A DNA stretch of 47,663 nucleotides. It comes from Verrucomicrobiota bacterium. Lineage in GTDB: Bacteria > Verrucomicrobiota > Verrucomicrobiia > Palsa-1439. The notes beneath the pieces are model-generated. The model saw nothing but the letters and a program-made list of their open reading frames with translations. It had not been told where the DNA came from and ran no database searches. Position 1 is the stretch's first letter. The number at the start of each line of letters is the position of its first letter. Positions 8,729 through 17,853 of this stretch are shown piece by piece. Both the position numbers and the translations under genes were made by a program. The DNA lies in assembly GCA_016871575.1 (NCBI GenBank), contig VHCW01000030.1, forward strand, positions 1 through 47,663, written 5' to 3'.

Positions 8729-10228
8729 TCAGGCTTCTTCGACCAGCTTGAGGTTGAGCCGGCGGCAGAGTTCCTCGACGTGCGGTTTGAGGTCCCCGTA
8801 GAAGGTCACGCGATGCCAACCGAAGCCCCAAGTCTCCGTCAGCTTTTCCAAGTCGCCTTTGACGGCCGCCTCGAGCTTGGTGCGGCAGGCCATGTCGCTG
8901 AAGTTGTTGCCGATGGTCTTGGCTTGATGGAACAAGACTTCCCGCGTCTGCGGATTGATCTCCAGCGTGGTCGTCATGTAGCCCGACGGCAGGAGCGAAC
9001 GAACCGCCGCGCCTTGCCGGTCCTCGGAATGGGTGAGGATTTGATACGGATTCGATGCGCCCTTTGGCCCAAACGGCTTGGTCATCGCCACGCAGTGCGC
9101 ATAGACAATGGCGTTCTTCGCCGTGTCAATCACCGGGTCGGAAATGTAACCGGGACGGCCGGTCAACACGCCCATCACCGCCATCGTCAACGCCGACATC
9201 TGGTCGGCCTCGCAGCCGCCGACCATGCCGTCGTCGTTGAGTTGGCAGAATCCGAGGCACGGGTACGCCTTCAGGTGGCCGCCGTAGAAGCCGCCGAGGC
9301 AATTGATGCTGATGCCGCGCGCCTGGTGTTTGTCCAGCAGTTGTTTCATCGCCACGTACATCACGCCGCATTTCTCGATTGTCTCCGGCGTGACCGCCTC
9401 GATTTTCTGGGCCTTGCCGGCCCAGCGTTCTGCAAACTCTTTCGGCGGTTTTGTCCCGGCCTTCTCGTAAGCAGCCGCCATCTCCTCGAACTTGACTGGA
9501 ATGAACTCGACGCCGGTAACCTCCCTGCTCGCCTTGCGGAAGGCGTCGCCGCCCCAGCCGCCACCCACCACCAGCAGCCGCGTTTTCTTCAACTCTTTCA
9601 ACGCCGCGTCCATGTCAGGCATCGGCACGTCGTCGCTCTTGCACGACCAATTCCGCATCGCCGGCGTGTTCTTGCGGCGCATCGCGCGAAACGACGCCGC
9701 GCTGTTCTCTTTCACGGCGACCACGAACTGCCGGGCCGACGCCGCGATGTCGGCGTCCTTCGACGAGCTGACCCAGTCCACCGGTTTGCCGGTGCTCATG
9801 ATCTTGGGGAGCCGCGTCAGGAACAGGCCCGATCCGCCGAACAGATTGTCCACGATCAACGTCGGTTTGCCGGTGGCACTCAGCTTGGTGATGTCATTCC
9901 TCCAGCCAAGCCCCTGCACGCACAACAGATAGCCGTCCACTTCGGCGTCGGCCTTGATGACTTCATCCGCTTGTATCGGGTCGTTCATCAGACAGACGGG
10001 CAGGAACTCCACTTCTCGGCATTCCCGCGCCAGAAGACTCGTGATCTGCTTGCGGCGCTTCTCGAAGTCGTAGCCGATATTCGGCCAGATCGGTTTATCG
10101 TTGGGCGTCTCGCAGAACACGAGACGGACTTTCGGTTTCGATTCGTTTGCCCCAAGCGAACCGCATGTTGTGCTTGCGGCACAGGCCGCGCAGGCTGACA
10201 CAAACTGACGACGATTCATTGGATTCAT
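8729..10228 (-). CDS. Tat-signal L-fucose/L-arabinose isomerase-like protein
   Basis: The protein (499 aa) starts with a twin-arginine signal (MNPMNRRQFVSACAACAAS). The body resembles the L-fucose/L-arabinose isomerase fold. The N-terminal part carries RLVFCETPNDKP and repeated Rossmann-like segments; the C-terminal part has GISINCLGGFYGGHLKAYPCLGF, NDDGMVGGCEADQMSALTM and FGWHRVTFYGDLKP. The central Glu/Asp residues could be the metal ligands of this fold. The ATG at 10228 was chosen because it has a good ribosome site (ggaggacgaacc) and a matched promoter. It is divergent from another Tat-signal sugar-isomerase-like gene. Secreted isomerases of this kind are common in Verrucomicrobiota and Planctomycetota, but I know of no assigned reaction. 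Aldose-ketose isomerisation is inferred from fold only. Confidence 0.78.
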   Translation of the reverse strand: MNPMNRRQFVSACAACAASTTCGSLGANESKPKVRLVFCETPNDKPIWPNIGYDFEKRRKQITSLLARECREVEFLPVCLMNDPIQADEVIKADAEVDGYLLCVQGLGWRNDITKLSATGKPTLIVDNLFGGSGLFLTRLPKIMSTGKPVDWVSSSKDADIAASARQFVVAVKENSAASFRAMRRKNTPAMRNWSCKSDDVPMPDMDAALKELKKTRLLVVGGGWGGDAFRKASREVTGVEFIPVKFEEMAAAYEKAGTKPPKEFAERWAGKAQKIEAVTPETIEKCGVMYVAMKQLLDKHQARGISINCLGGFYGGHLKAYPCLGFCQLNDDGMVGGCEADQMSALTMAVMGVLTGRPGYISDPVIDTAKNAIVYAHCVAMTKPFGPKGASNPYQILTHSEDRQGAAVRSLLPSGYMTTTLEINPQTREVLFHQAKTIGNNFSDMACRTKLEAAVKGDLEKLTETWGFGWHRVTFYGDLKPHVEELCRRLNLKLVEEA

Positions 10229-10247
10229 GGTTCGTCCTCCACCCGCT

Positions 10248-10276
10248 CTTGTATCCGATCCCAGTGACGTTTTCAA
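10248..10276 (-). promoter_or_regulatory. Candidate sigma-70-type promoter for the isomerase-like gene
   Basis: On the minus strand, TTGAAA (10276-10271) and TACAAG (10253-10248) are spaced by exactly 17 bp, 20 bp before the ATG at 10228. The -35 matches consensus at 5 of 6 positions and the -10 at 4 of 6. The 5' untranslated region would be about 13 nt and would still contain the ggagga ribosome site. Prediction by eye. Confidence 0.5.
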
Positions 10277-10312
10277 GTTGCTCCTGACGCGGGTCTCGCT
10301 TAGATGTGTGCC

Positions 10313-11254
10313 ATGAACCAACCGATTTCACGTCGTGCCATGCTGGCGCGCGCCGCGGCGGCCGGGTTTGCGGCTGCGGCTGCGCCGCTCCGCGCAGCGC
10401 CGCAAGCGTCACCGGCAAAACCATTGTTCCGATACTGTCTCAACACCGCCACGCTGCGGGGACAGAACCTTCCCCTGCCGGCGCTGGTGGACATCGTCGC
10501 GAAGGCCGGCTACGACGGCATCGAGCCGTGGATCCGGGAGATTGACACGTTCCTCAAGGACGGCGGCAATCTCAACGATCTCGCCAAGCGCATCCGCGAC
10601 TGCAACCTCACGGTCGAGAACGCCATGAGTTTCGCCGAGTGGATCGTGGACGATGACGAGCGGCGGGCCAAGGCGATTGAGACGCTGAAGCGCGAGATGG
10701 ACATGGTTGCCCGTCTCGGCGGCAAACGCATCGCCGCGCCGCCGGCGGGCGCGACCAAGCAGACCGATTTGAATCTTCTCAAGGCCGCCGAACGGTATCG
10801 CGCCGTGCTGGAGCTTGGGGCCACGATGGGCGTTGTCCCGCAACTGGAGATTTGGGGCGGCTCCAAGGCGATGAGCCGGCTTGGCGAGGCGGCGTTCGTG
10901 GCCGTCGAGAGCGGCCATCCCGACGCGTCGTTGTTGTTTGACGTGTATCATTTCCACAAGGGCGGCTCCGATTGGCGCGGTCTCGCGCTGCTCAACGGCG
11001 CGCGGCTCCCCCTGTTTCACGTCAACGATTATCCGGCCGATCCGCCGCGCGAGACCATCACGGACGCCCATCGCGTTTATCCCGGCGACGGTGTGGCGCC
11101 GCTGGGCGGGATTTTCCGCGCGCTGGCCGGCATCGGTTTCCGCGGCGCGTTGTCGGTGGAACTGTTCAATCGCAGCTACTGGGAGCAAGACGCGCTCACC
11201 GTCGCCCGGACCGCGCTGGAGAAAACGCGCGCGGCTGTCCGCGCAGGTTCTTGA
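10313..11254 (+). CDS. Tat-signal sugar phosphate isomerase/epimerase-like TIM-barrel protein
   Basis: A twin-arginine signal (PISRRAMLARAAAAGF) precedes a xylose-isomerase-like TIM barrel (AP endonuclease family 2 fold). Probable metal-binding or catalytic residues are Glu179 (QLEIWGG), Asp210 (LLFDVYHFHKG), His236 (LFHVNDYP) and Glu283 (LSVELFNRSYW), matching the usual Glu-Asp-His-Glu pattern. The length is 313 aa from the ATG at 10313; an in-frame ATG at 10304 adds three residues. Such proteins include inosose dehydratases, hydroxypyruvate isomerases and sugar epimerases, so the exact reaction is open. It is divergent from the fucose-isomerase-like gene across an 84-bp gap. It is followed 3 bp later by a peptidase C26 gene and is very likely cotranscribed with it. 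Confidence 0.87.
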   Translation: MNQPISRRAMLARAAAAGFAAAAAPLRAAPQASPAKPLFRYCLNTATLRGQNLPLPALVDIVAKAGYDGIEPWIREIDTFLKDGGNLNDLAKRIRDCNLTVENAMSFAEWIVDDDERRAKAIETLKREMDMVARLGGKRIAAPPAGATKQTDLNLLKAAERYRAVLELGATMGVVPQLEIWGGSKAMSRLGEAAFVAVESGHPDASLLFDVYHFHKGGSDWRGLALLNGARLPLFHVNDYPADPPRETITDAHRVYPGDGVAPLGGIFRALAGIGFRGALSVELFNRSYWEQDALTVARTALEKTRAAVRAGS

Positions 11255-11257
11255 GAG

Positions 11258-11935
11258 ATGAAGCCGCTCATCGGCATCACTCCGTCGGCGGTCAGGATGG
11301 GTCCGTCGGGCAAGTACGGCGGGTTTTGCGACGTGATGTACTCGCGCGCGATCGAACAGGCAGGCGGCGTGCCGGTGGCGCTGCCGCTGACGTGTGTACG
11401 CCAAACGCTGAATCATTTCCTGTCTTTCTGCGACGGCTTTCTGTTGTCCGGCGGCGGCGACCTGTGCGAGGCGTCGGGCGCGTACGGGCGGCGGTTGACG
11501 CCGTCGGAACGCAAGACGCTGTCTGCCGTGGACGCGACGCGCGATGAAATGGAGATGCGCTTGGTGCGGGGGATTGCGGAGGGGGACATTCCGGTGCTGG
11601 GGATTTGCCGGGGAGTTCAGGTGATGAACGTGGCGCTGGGCGGGACGTTGCTGGCGGATATTCCCGGTCACCGGGACGGGACGCACGGCATCACGTGGAC
11701 TCGCCGGTTGTTCAATTGCCGGCGGGTGAACTCCTCGCATCATCAGGCGCTGGATCGCATCGCGCCATCGCTGACGGTCGTGGCGCGCTCCGGGGACGGC
11801 CTCGTGGAGGCCGTCGTGCGGCCGTCAGCGCGGTTTTGCGTTGGCGTCCAATTTCATCCCGAACGGATGGCGGGCTGTGACGGGCCGTTCAAGAAGTTGG
11901 TGGCAGCGGCACGGGCACGGGCTGCGGCTCGGTAG
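11258..11935 (+). CDS. Gamma-glutamyl-gamma-aminobutyrate hydrolase family protein (peptidase C26, class I glutamine-amidotransferase fold)
   Basis: This is a cytoplasmic Cys hydrolase of the PuuD family that cleaves gamma-glutamyl amide bonds. The nucleophile is Cys117 in GICRGVQVMN, preceded by the family's DGFLLSGGGD. His200 and Glu202 sit in VGVQFHPE and complete the triad. VNSSHHQ at 158-163 is also typical. The length is 225 aa, against about 240-255 in PuuD. No puuA or other putrescine genes are nearby, so the substrate is uncertain. The start is 3 bp after the upstream gene. The last 47 bp overlap the convergent PpiD-like gene, which is a long overlap. Both 3' ends encode low-conservation tails, so each frame remains plausible. 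Confidence 0.9.
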   Translation: MKPLIGITPSAVRMGPSGKYGGFCDVMYSRAIEQAGGVPVALPLTCVRQTLNHFLSFCDGFLLSGGGDLCEASGAYGRRLTPSERKTLSAVDATRDEMEMRLVRGIAEGDIPVLGICRGVQVMNVALGGTLLADIPGHRDGTHGITWTRRLFNCRRVNSSHHQALDRIAPSLTVVARSGDGLVEAVVRPSARFCVGVQFHPERMAGCDGPFKKLVAAARARAAAR

Positions 11936-13637
11936 GTTCCTCTTCCGTCTCAGGTTGCGCGACTGGTCGGGCAGCCGGTCTGCCGAAGTTGACCTGTTCT
12001 TCCCGCACCAGCGATTCGAGCCAGCTTTCATACAACGCCCGGCGATTGCGACTGAGAACCATTTCGGTGACGCGCGCGCGTTCGGCCTCGAACGCGGCGG
12101 GTTCAGGCGGACGCCGTTCGCGCAGGAAGAAGAACTGGCCGCCGGTGGCGGTGGTGATGAATTCGCTGACAACACCGGTTGGCATGCCGAGGGCGGCTTG
12201 CTGGATGCGGGCTGCGGACGGCGCGGCGAACTCGCGGTCTTCCGCCGTGAACGGGCCGTAGGTGTCGGTCTTCAATTTGAGCTCGACGCAGGCGTTGGAG
12301 AACGTCTTGCCACCGGAGAGGAGGAGGTTGAGTTTGACGAGCATGTCGCGTCCCTGCTGAATGGTGGCATCGTAACGGCGGTCGCTCTTGACGCGGTCAA
12401 CGACTTCTTGTTTGACCTCGGCGAAATCAGGGATGCGGCTCGGTTTGCCGTCGAGATATTCGAGAACGTAGCAACCGTCGGAGCATTCGATCGCGTCGCT
12501 GAACGGCGGGTCCGGCCGTCGGGCGAGCCAGAAGGCGGTTTCATAGAAAGTGCGCCCACTGACGCCGGGAATGGGGTCGTCCTGGGAGAAGAAGTCGGTT
12601 TCCTTGACGACGGCATTCATGTTGGTGGCGAGGTTGGTGAAGTTGGGGCGCGGCGCGTTTTCGTCGGGCACGAGTTTGATGGCGAGTTGCTGGGCCAGTT
12701 CGGCGGCCTGACGGCGCGCGGCGAGGGACGCGAGGGTGTCGCGGATTTCGGTTTTGACCTCGGCCAGCGCGTTGCTGTTGATGCTGGTCACGATGTTGGT
12801 GGCGCCGCCGGTGATGTTGGTGGTGAGATTGACGACTTGTGGATAACGCCCCCGATATTCATCGTAGTAGGCGTCCACGTCGGCATCGGGAACCTTGGCG
12901 GTTTTCTTCATGTCCGCGATGCCGAAGAAGGCGTAGCGGACCTTGACGAGGGCGGGTTTGCGGAAGGTTTCCTTGCGAGCGTTGAAATAGGCCTCGGCGT
13001 CGGCATCCGAAACGGTGATGGGATCCTTGTTGTCGGCCATCTCAAACTGGACGAGGTCAATTGTCAATTTTTCGTTCAAGGGACCGTAGTGGAGTTGCAC
13101 TTCCTGGGGAGTGGCTTTTGCGCCGGCGGCGACCCAATCGCGCAACTGGCCCAGCATGAAATCGTCCCGCATCAGTTCGAGGAAACGGCCTTCGGAGATG
13201 CGGCGGTTGTTGAGCAGGATCATGAAGCGGCGGTAGCGGTCGGAATCGAACATGCCCTGTTCGTTGCGGAAGACGGGCTGGTTGCGAATCCATTGCTCGA
13301 ACAATTCGTCAGGGGCGCGGATGCCGAGTTCGCGGGCTTTCCGCAACTGGAGAAGGCGGCGGACGGCTTCGCGCTTGAGTTCGTCCTGCATTTCGGGGGA
13401 GGAAGGCAAGTCGCGGCCGCTGCTGATGAAGTAGAGGTCCCGCACGTCGAGGCGCGCCTGCTCGTATTCAGCGGCGGGAATCGGTTTGCCGCGGACGGTG
13501 GGCAGGTCTTCCTCCCGGCGGTCGCTGCTGCTGGTTTGTGTGAACAGCATGACGAAACCGGGGATCAGCAGGACCAGAATCCCGCCGAGAAGCCAGCGTA
13601 TGTGTTTTCGGACTTTTTCTCCGTGTGATATGAACAT
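11889..13637 (-). CDS. PpiD/SurA-like membrane-anchored peptidyl-prolyl isomerase/chaperone
   Basis: The 582-residue protein has one N-terminal membrane anchor (about 12-33, WLLGGILVLLIPGFVMLF). A SurA_N-like helical region follows (about 45-170: VRGKPIPAAEYEQARLDV and FELMRDDFMLGQLRDW-like segments), then a long periplasmic part with rotamase-like segments. Overall this is the PpiD layout: it would assist folding of newly exported proteins at the inner membrane. The parvulin active-site signature is not clear by eye, so it may be a chaperone without isomerase activity. The C-terminus is a Pro/Glu-rich tail. The ATG at 13637 has an aaggaaa ribosome site. The gene is convergent with the C26 hydrolase (47-bp overlap) and divergent from pdxB. 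Confidence 0.82.
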   Translation of the reverse strand: MFISHGEKVRKHIRWLLGGILVLLIPGFVMLFTQTSSSDRREEDLPTVRGKPIPAAEYEQARLDVRDLYFISSGRDLPSSPEMQDELKREAVRRLLQLRKARELGIRAPDELFEQWIRNQPVFRNEQGMFDSDRYRRFMILLNNRRISEGRFLELMRDDFMLGQLRDWVAAGAKATPQEVQLHYGPLNEKLTIDLVQFEMADNKDPITVSDADAEAYFNARKETFRKPALVKVRYAFFGIADMKKTAKVPDADVDAYYDEYRGRYPQVVNLTTNITGGATNIVTSINSNALAEVKTEIRDTLASLAARRQAAELAQQLAIKLVPDENAPRPNFTNLATNMNAVVKETDFFSQDDPIPGVSGRTFYETAFWLARRPDPPFSDAIECSDGCYVLEYLDGKPSRIPDFAEVKQEVVDRVKSDRRYDATIQQGRDMLVKLNLLLSGGKTFSNACVELKLKTDTYGPFTAEDREFAAPSAARIQQAALGMPTGVVSEFITTATGGQFFFLRERRPPEPAAFEAERARVTEMVLSRNRRALYESWLESLVREEQVNFGRPAARPVAQPETEEEPTEPQPVPVPLPPTS

Positions 13638-13726
13638 GATGTTTTCCTTCGCGAAAAGTGCGGCGCAGAATACCTGCGGTCTTGAGCATCGTCAAATGCC
13701 AAAATCGCTGCTACACTGCCTCCCCC

Positions 13727-14809
13727 ATGAAGATCGTTGCTGACTCCAATATTCCGTTTGTCCGCGAGGCATTCGCCGGATTGGGTGATGTCACGCTCGC
13801 GCCGGGCCGTCAGATGAATGCGGCGATGGTGCGCGAGGCCGAATTATTGCTGGTGCGCTCCGTCACGCCGGTGAACCGGGCGTTGCTGGAAGGGTCGCGC
13901 GTGCGATTTGTCGCGACCGCCACCATTGGATTTGACCACGTGGACACCGCCTATCTGGCTGCACGCGGCGTCGGTTTTGCCACGGCGTCGGGCAGCAATG
14001 CGAACTCGGTCGCGGAGTACATCGTGGCCGCGATCCTCGAACTGGGTTGCCGAAAGCAATTCCGACTTCGCGACAAAACGCTCGGTGTCATCGGCGTCGG
14101 CAACGTCGGCAGCAAGGTCGTCGGCTACGCCGAAGCGCTGGGGATGCGCGTCCTGCAAAACGACCCGCCGCGTCAACGTGCCGAAGGTGGGACATTTGTT
14201 TCGCTGGAGCGCGTCGTGGCCGGGGCCGACATCATCACGTTGCACGTGCCGCTGACGAAATCGGGGCCGGATGCGACGTTTCACCTGCTGGAGCCGCGAC
14301 GAGGCATCATCATCAATTCATCGCGCGGCGCGGTGCTCGACAACGAGGCGCTGCTTACAGCGAAGCTCGACGGTCTTGTGCTCGATGTGTGGGAAGGCGA
14401 ACCGCATCTATTGCCGGGACTCTTGGAGAAGACTGACATCGCCACGCCGCACATTGCCGGGTACAGTTTTGACGGCAAAGTCAACGGAACGCGGATGATT
14501 TATGAGGCGGCCTGCCGGTTCTTCGGGGTTGCGCCCGCATGGCAACCGCAACTGCCGGCGCCGCCGGTGCCGCGGATGGAGGCCGATGTGCGGGGAATGG
14601 ACGATGAGGACGCGTTGCGCGGAATTGTCCGGCGAGTGTACGATATCACGGCTGACGATGCGGCATTGCGGTCTGCCCCGGAAAGGTTCGACCAGCTACG
14701 GGCCGAGTACCCGGTGCGTCGGGAGTTGTTCAACACTGAACTGGCACTGCAAGGAGCGGGTGAGAAATTGCGGCGGATCTGTTCGGTGCTGGGTTTTCGA
14801 GGCGTTTGA
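13727..14809 (+). CDS. pdxB: 4-phosphoerythronate dehydrogenase (D-2-hydroxyacid dehydrogenase family)
   Basis: This NAD-dependent dehydrogenase oxidises 4-phospho-D-erythronate in the DXP-dependent pathway to pyridoxal phosphate. The N-terminal MKIVADSNIPFVREAF matches PdxB. The Rossmann motif GVGNVGS lies at 123-129. Catalytic Arg200 (INSSRGAVLDNE), Glu225 (DVWEGEP) and His242 (ATPHIAGYS) form the D-2-hydroxyacid dehydrogenase triad. The length of 360 aa fits PdxB with its C-terminal dimerisation domain (from about 285). I used the ATG at 13727; the longer frame to 13658 gives an unlikely N-terminus. No other pyridoxine gene is nearby. A related dehydrogenase of different specificity cannot be wholly excluded, but the N-terminus and C-terminal domain favour PdxB. 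Confidence 0.88.
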   Translation: MKIVADSNIPFVREAFAGLGDVTLAPGRQMNAAMVREAELLLVRSVTPVNRALLEGSRVRFVATATIGFDHVDTAYLAARGVGFATASGSNANSVAEYIVAAILELGCRKQFRLRDKTLGVIGVGNVGSKVVGYAEALGMRVLQNDPPRQRAEGGTFVSLERVVAGADIITLHVPLTKSGPDATFHLLEPRRGIIINSSRGAVLDNEALLTAKLDGLVLDVWEGEPHLLPGLLEKTDIATPHIAGYSFDGKVNGTRMIYEAACRFFGVAPAWQPQLPAPPVPRMEADVRGMDDEDALRGIVRRVYDITADDAALRSAPERFDQLRAEYPVRRELFNTELALQGAGEKLRRICSVLGFRGV

Positions 14810-14817
14810 GCCGGAAT

Positions 14818-15639
14818 TCAGGAGGAGATATCAAGTTTCTTCTGTTTTTTCTCCTGTTCATATTTGGCGCGCACTTGGGCGGCACAGGCGGGGCAGTAGC
14901 CGTGGGTGAACAGGAGTTCATTCTTGCGAAAGTAGTCAATGATGCTCTCCCAGTGGGTGTCGGCGGTTTTGACTTTGCCGCATTCCATGCAGATGGGAAG
15001 AAACTCGGCCACCTTGTCGAGATGCCAGTGTGATTGGGCCAAGTCGCGCATGGCTTTCTCCAGCGCGGCGTGTTCTTCCCGTGTCCGGGCTTCCGCCTCG
15101 CGGCGGGCGATGATCTCGCGGCGCAACAGCCAGAAAACGCAAAAGAAGAGCACGGTGCCGCCGATGAGGATCGCAGTAACCGCCTTGACGGTGTTGAACA
15201 TCTGGGTTTGTTTCTGTTCGATGCGTTGATGGAGGCGAAGGTTTTCCTCGTGGCCGATGCTTCGCAGCAAGCCGCGAAGCTGTTCGGAGGTCTTCGTGTC
15301 TGTCGGGACATGTCCTTGTAATTGAGCCAAGCGTTGCGACAACAATTTCTCAAGGAGTTCCCATCGGGCTTGCTGGCGGACGTCCTCGTCAATCAATTGC
15401 CGCAACAGGCGCAGGTTCTTGCCAAGAACGCTCATGGCATGATCGCGCTGTTGGCTCTCGGCCATGATCAGGTGATTGTCGAGCAGGTTGATTCTCTGGA
15501 CTGTCTCGTAGGCACTGCCTTCCAATACGTCGCTTTGGATCCATCGCTGCACGGCACGTTGCCAGATCAGAATCGCGACTGCCACTGCCAGCACGCCCAA
15601 GCCAAAAAAGAGCGTGATTTTCATGTCTCCGGTCTTCAT
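14818..15639 (-). CDS. Two-membrane-segment sensor stub (CHASE3-like) with C-terminal Cys4 putative zinc module
   Basis: The protein (273 aa) has a first membrane segment (about 8-26), a periplasmic helical region (about 30-148) resembling 4-helix-bundle sensor domains, and a second membrane segment (about 151-172). A cytoplasmic coiled-coil (about 173-210) then leads into a Cys4 module: LPICMECGKVK (Cys217, Cys220), then W230, YF and THGYCPAC (Cys249, Cys252). This LPIC..C.K....W...HG.CP.C pattern is often found at the C-terminus of bacterial two-component and receiver proteins, but its role is unknown. No histidine kinase, HAMP or GGDEF domain is present. ATGs at 15639 and 15624 are both possible; an ATG at 15744 would extend it into the dnaK upstream region. 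It is convergent with pdxB. Confidence 0.6.
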   Translation of the reverse strand: MKTGDMKITLFFGLGVLAVAVAILIWQRAVQRWIQSDVLEGSAYETVQRINLLDNHLIMAESQQRDHAMSVLGKNLRLLRQLIDEDVRQQARWELLEKLLSQRLAQLQGHVPTDTKTSEQLRGLLRSIGHEENLRLHQRIEQKQTQMFNTVKAVTAILIGGTVLFFCVFWLLRREIIARREAEARTREEHAALEKAMRDLAQSHWHLDKVAEFLPICMECGKVKTADTHWESIIDYFRKNELLFTHGYCPACAAQVRAKYEQEKKQKKLDISS

Positions 15640-15876
15640 CTCGCGCCAGAATCTAACAGCTTTTCCTGCATTGGCCAGAATCTTCTTGCTGCGACAGCGT
15701 GGCGCGTATGGCGCAGTTTCAACCGCCGAGTGTGACAAACCCATCGGAGTGGCACACCGAACGCTTTTATATTAAGTCATTGATCTATCGCTGGTTGCAA
15801 GGAAATGGCCCCGCTTGGCATGGAGATAGCTAAATCCGCCAGCGGCATCTGTGTACAGAGAGGAGCCAATAACATT
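15640..15876 (+). promoter_or_regulatory. Divergent intergenic region upstream of dnaK
   Basis: This 237-bp region must carry the dnaK-groESL promoter. I see no CIRCE element (TTAGCACTC-N9-GAGTGCTAA) and no convincing -35/-10 pair. An AT-rich stretch tttatattaag at 15766-15776 could hold a -10. An imperfect inverted repeat, GTGTGACA (15730-15737) and TGGCACAC (15750-15757) with a 12-bp spacer, could be an operator. The ribosome site for dnaK is gagagga near 15857. Confidence 0.4.
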
Positions 15877-17820
15877 ATGTCAAAAGTTTTAGGTATTGAT
15901 CTTGGCACGACCAACTCCTGCATGGCAGTAGTCGAAGGTGGAGAACCCGTCGTCATTGCCAATGCTGAGGGTGGTCGCACCACGCCTTCCGTCGTTGCTT
16001 TCACGAAATCCGGTGAACGCCTTGTGGGACAGGCTGCCAAGCGCCAGTCCGTCGTCAACCCCACGAATACCGTGTATTCCATCAAGCGTTTCATGGGCCG
16101 CAAGTACGACGAAGTCGAACAGGAACGTAAACGCGTCCCCTACGAAGTCGTCCGCGCCTCCAACGGCGATGCCCATGTCCGCGTCCAAGTCGGCGGTGAG
16201 ACAAAGACGTTTTCCCCGCCGGAAATTTCCGCGATGATTCTCGCCAAGATGAAAGCCGACGCCGAAGCCTATCTCGGCGAAAAAATCGAAAAGGCCGTCA
16301 TTACTGTTCCAGCCTATTTCAATGACGCCCAGCGGCAAGCCACCAAGGACGCCGGCAAGATCGCGGGACTGGACGTGCTCCGCATCATCAACGAGCCGAC
16401 GGCCGCGTCGCTTGCCTATGGCCTCGACAAGAAGAAAGACGAGCACATCGCAGTTTACGATCTTGGCGGCGGCACGTTCGACATTTCACTGCTCTCCATT
16501 GGCGAAGGCGTCTTCGAGGTGCTCGCCACCAATGGCGACACCCATCTTGGCGGCGACGATTTCGACGAAGCCGTGATGAACTGGGTCATTGACGACTTCA
16601 AAAAGGAAAACGGCATTGACCTGAAAAAACAGGCCGACGCACTCCAGCGCATCAAGGAGGAATCCGAGAAGGCGAAGATCTCCCTCTCCAGCGCGATGGA
16701 GTACGAAATCAACCTTCCGTTCGTCACCGCTGACGCCACCGGGCCGAAGCACATCGTGAAGAAACTCACGCGCGCCAAACTCGAACAGCTTTGTGATACA
16801 CTGGTCGAACGCAGTATCAAGCCCGTGCAGAACTGCCTCCGCGACGCCCAGATGACCATGGACAAAGTGGATGAACTCGTCCTCGTCGGCGGCATGACCC
16901 GGATGCCGAAAGTCATCGAAGCCGCCCGCAAACTCATCGGCAAGGCCCCGCACCAAGGCGTCAATCCCGACGAAGTGGTTGCCGTCGGCGCCGCGATCCA
17001 AGGCGGCGTGCTCACCGGCCAAGTCAAGCAGGACATCGTGCTGCTCGACGTCACGCCGTTGACGCTCGGCGTCGAAACGCTCGGCGGCGTCCGCACGCCG
17101 TTGATCACCCGCAACACCACCATCCCGACCCGCAAGAGCGAGATTTTCTCCACCGCTGCCGACAGCCAGACCAGCGTCGAAATTCACGTGTTGCAGGGCG
17201 AACGCGAAATGGCCCGTGACTGCAAGTCGCTCGGTCGCTTCCACCTCACCGAGATTCCGCCGGCGCCGCGCGGGATGCCGCAAATCGAAGTCACGTTCGA
17301 CCTCGACGCCAACGGCATTCTTCACGTCAGCGCCAAGGATCTCGGCACCGGCAAATCACAGAAGATCACCATCACCGCCTCCAGCGGCCTCTCGAAGGAG
17401 GAAGTCCAGAAGATGCAGCAGGAAGCCGAAGCGCACGCGGAGGAAGACAAGAAGGCGCGCGAGAAGATCGAGACGCGCAACCGCTGCGATTCGCTGGTCT
17501 ATAACACCGAAAAACAGATCAAGGACATGAAGGACACGCTCAGCGCGGAGCAGAAGTCGAAACTCGAAGGCGCCATCGCCACGGTGCGCGAGGCGCTCAA
17601 GAGCGATGACCAGGACGCGATGAAGAGCGCGGAGGAACAATTGACGCAGGCATGGCACGGGGTTTCCTCGGAAATCTACGCCAAGGCCCGCGAAAAATCG
17701 GAATCCGCCAAGGCCGAGCCGAAAGCCGAAGAGACCGGTGACACCGGGGCGCCGAAGGCCGAAGGCAAGGTGGTGGACGCCGATTTCGAAGTCGTTGATG
17801 ACAACGGCAAGAAAGCATAA
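15877..17820 (+). CDS. dnaK: Chaperone protein DnaK (Hsp70)
   Basis: This ATP-dependent Hsp70 chaperone binds unfolded polypeptides in the cytoplasm with DnaJ and GrpE. The N-terminal ATPase domain has [10 protein letters not shown] at 6-15, [30 protein letters not shown] and [10 protein letters not shown]. The substrate-binding domain begins after [11 protein letters not shown], and a lid with a Lys/Glu-rich helical C-terminus ends in [16 protein letters not shown]. The length of 647 aa is normal. The ATG at 15877 has a strong ribosome site (gagaggagcc); a longer in-frame start at 15805 has no Hsp70 homology. It is first of dnaK-groES-groEL, all spaced by short gaps, so Hsp70 and Hsp60 are probably cotranscribed. 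grpE and dnaJ are absent from the window. Confidence 0.98.
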   Translation: MSKVLGIDLGTTNSCMAVVEGGEPVVIANAEGGRTTPSVVAFTKSGERLVGQAAKRQSVVNPTNTVYSIKRFMGRKYDEVEQERKRVPYEVVRASNGDAHVRVQVGGETKTFSPPEISAMILAKMKADAEAYLGEKIEKAVITVPAYFNDAQRQATKDAGKIAGLDVLRIINEPTAASLAYGLDKKKDEHIAVYDLGGGTFDISLLSIGEGVFEVLATNGDTHLGGDDFDEAVMNWVIDDFKKENGIDLKKQADALQRIKEESEKAKISLSSAMEYEINLPFVTADATGPKHIVKKLTRAKLEQLCDTLVERSIKPVQNCLRDAQMTMDKVDELVLVGGMTRMPKVIEAARKLIGKAPHQGVNPDEVVAVGAAIQGGVLTGQVKQDIVLLDVTPLTLGVETLGGVRTPLITRNTTIPTRKSEIFSTAADSQTSVEIHVLQGEREMARDCKSLGRFHLTEIPPAPRGMPQIEVTFDLDANGILHVSAKDLGTGKSQKITITASSGLSKEEVQKMQQEAEAHAEEDKKAREKIETRNRCDSLVYNTEKQIKDMKDTLSAEQKSKLEGAIATVREALKSDDQDAMKSAEEQLTQAWHGVSSEIYAKAREKSESAKAEPKAEETGDTGAPKAEGKVVDADFEVVDDNGKKA

Positions 17821-17853
17821 CCGGAAAACCAAAACCAAAAGGAGCAGAGAAGC

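Noticed and set aside
11841-13628. Long plus-strand open frame (595 codons) opposite the PpiD-like gene
   Set aside because: It is the complement of a well-supported gene; the translation is Gly/Val/Ala-rich without motifs and arises from GC-rich third positions.
15640-15876. CIRCE element for HrcA control of dnaK
   Set aside because: No TTAGCACTC-N9-GAGTGCTAA match on either strand; only a weak, different inverted repeat.
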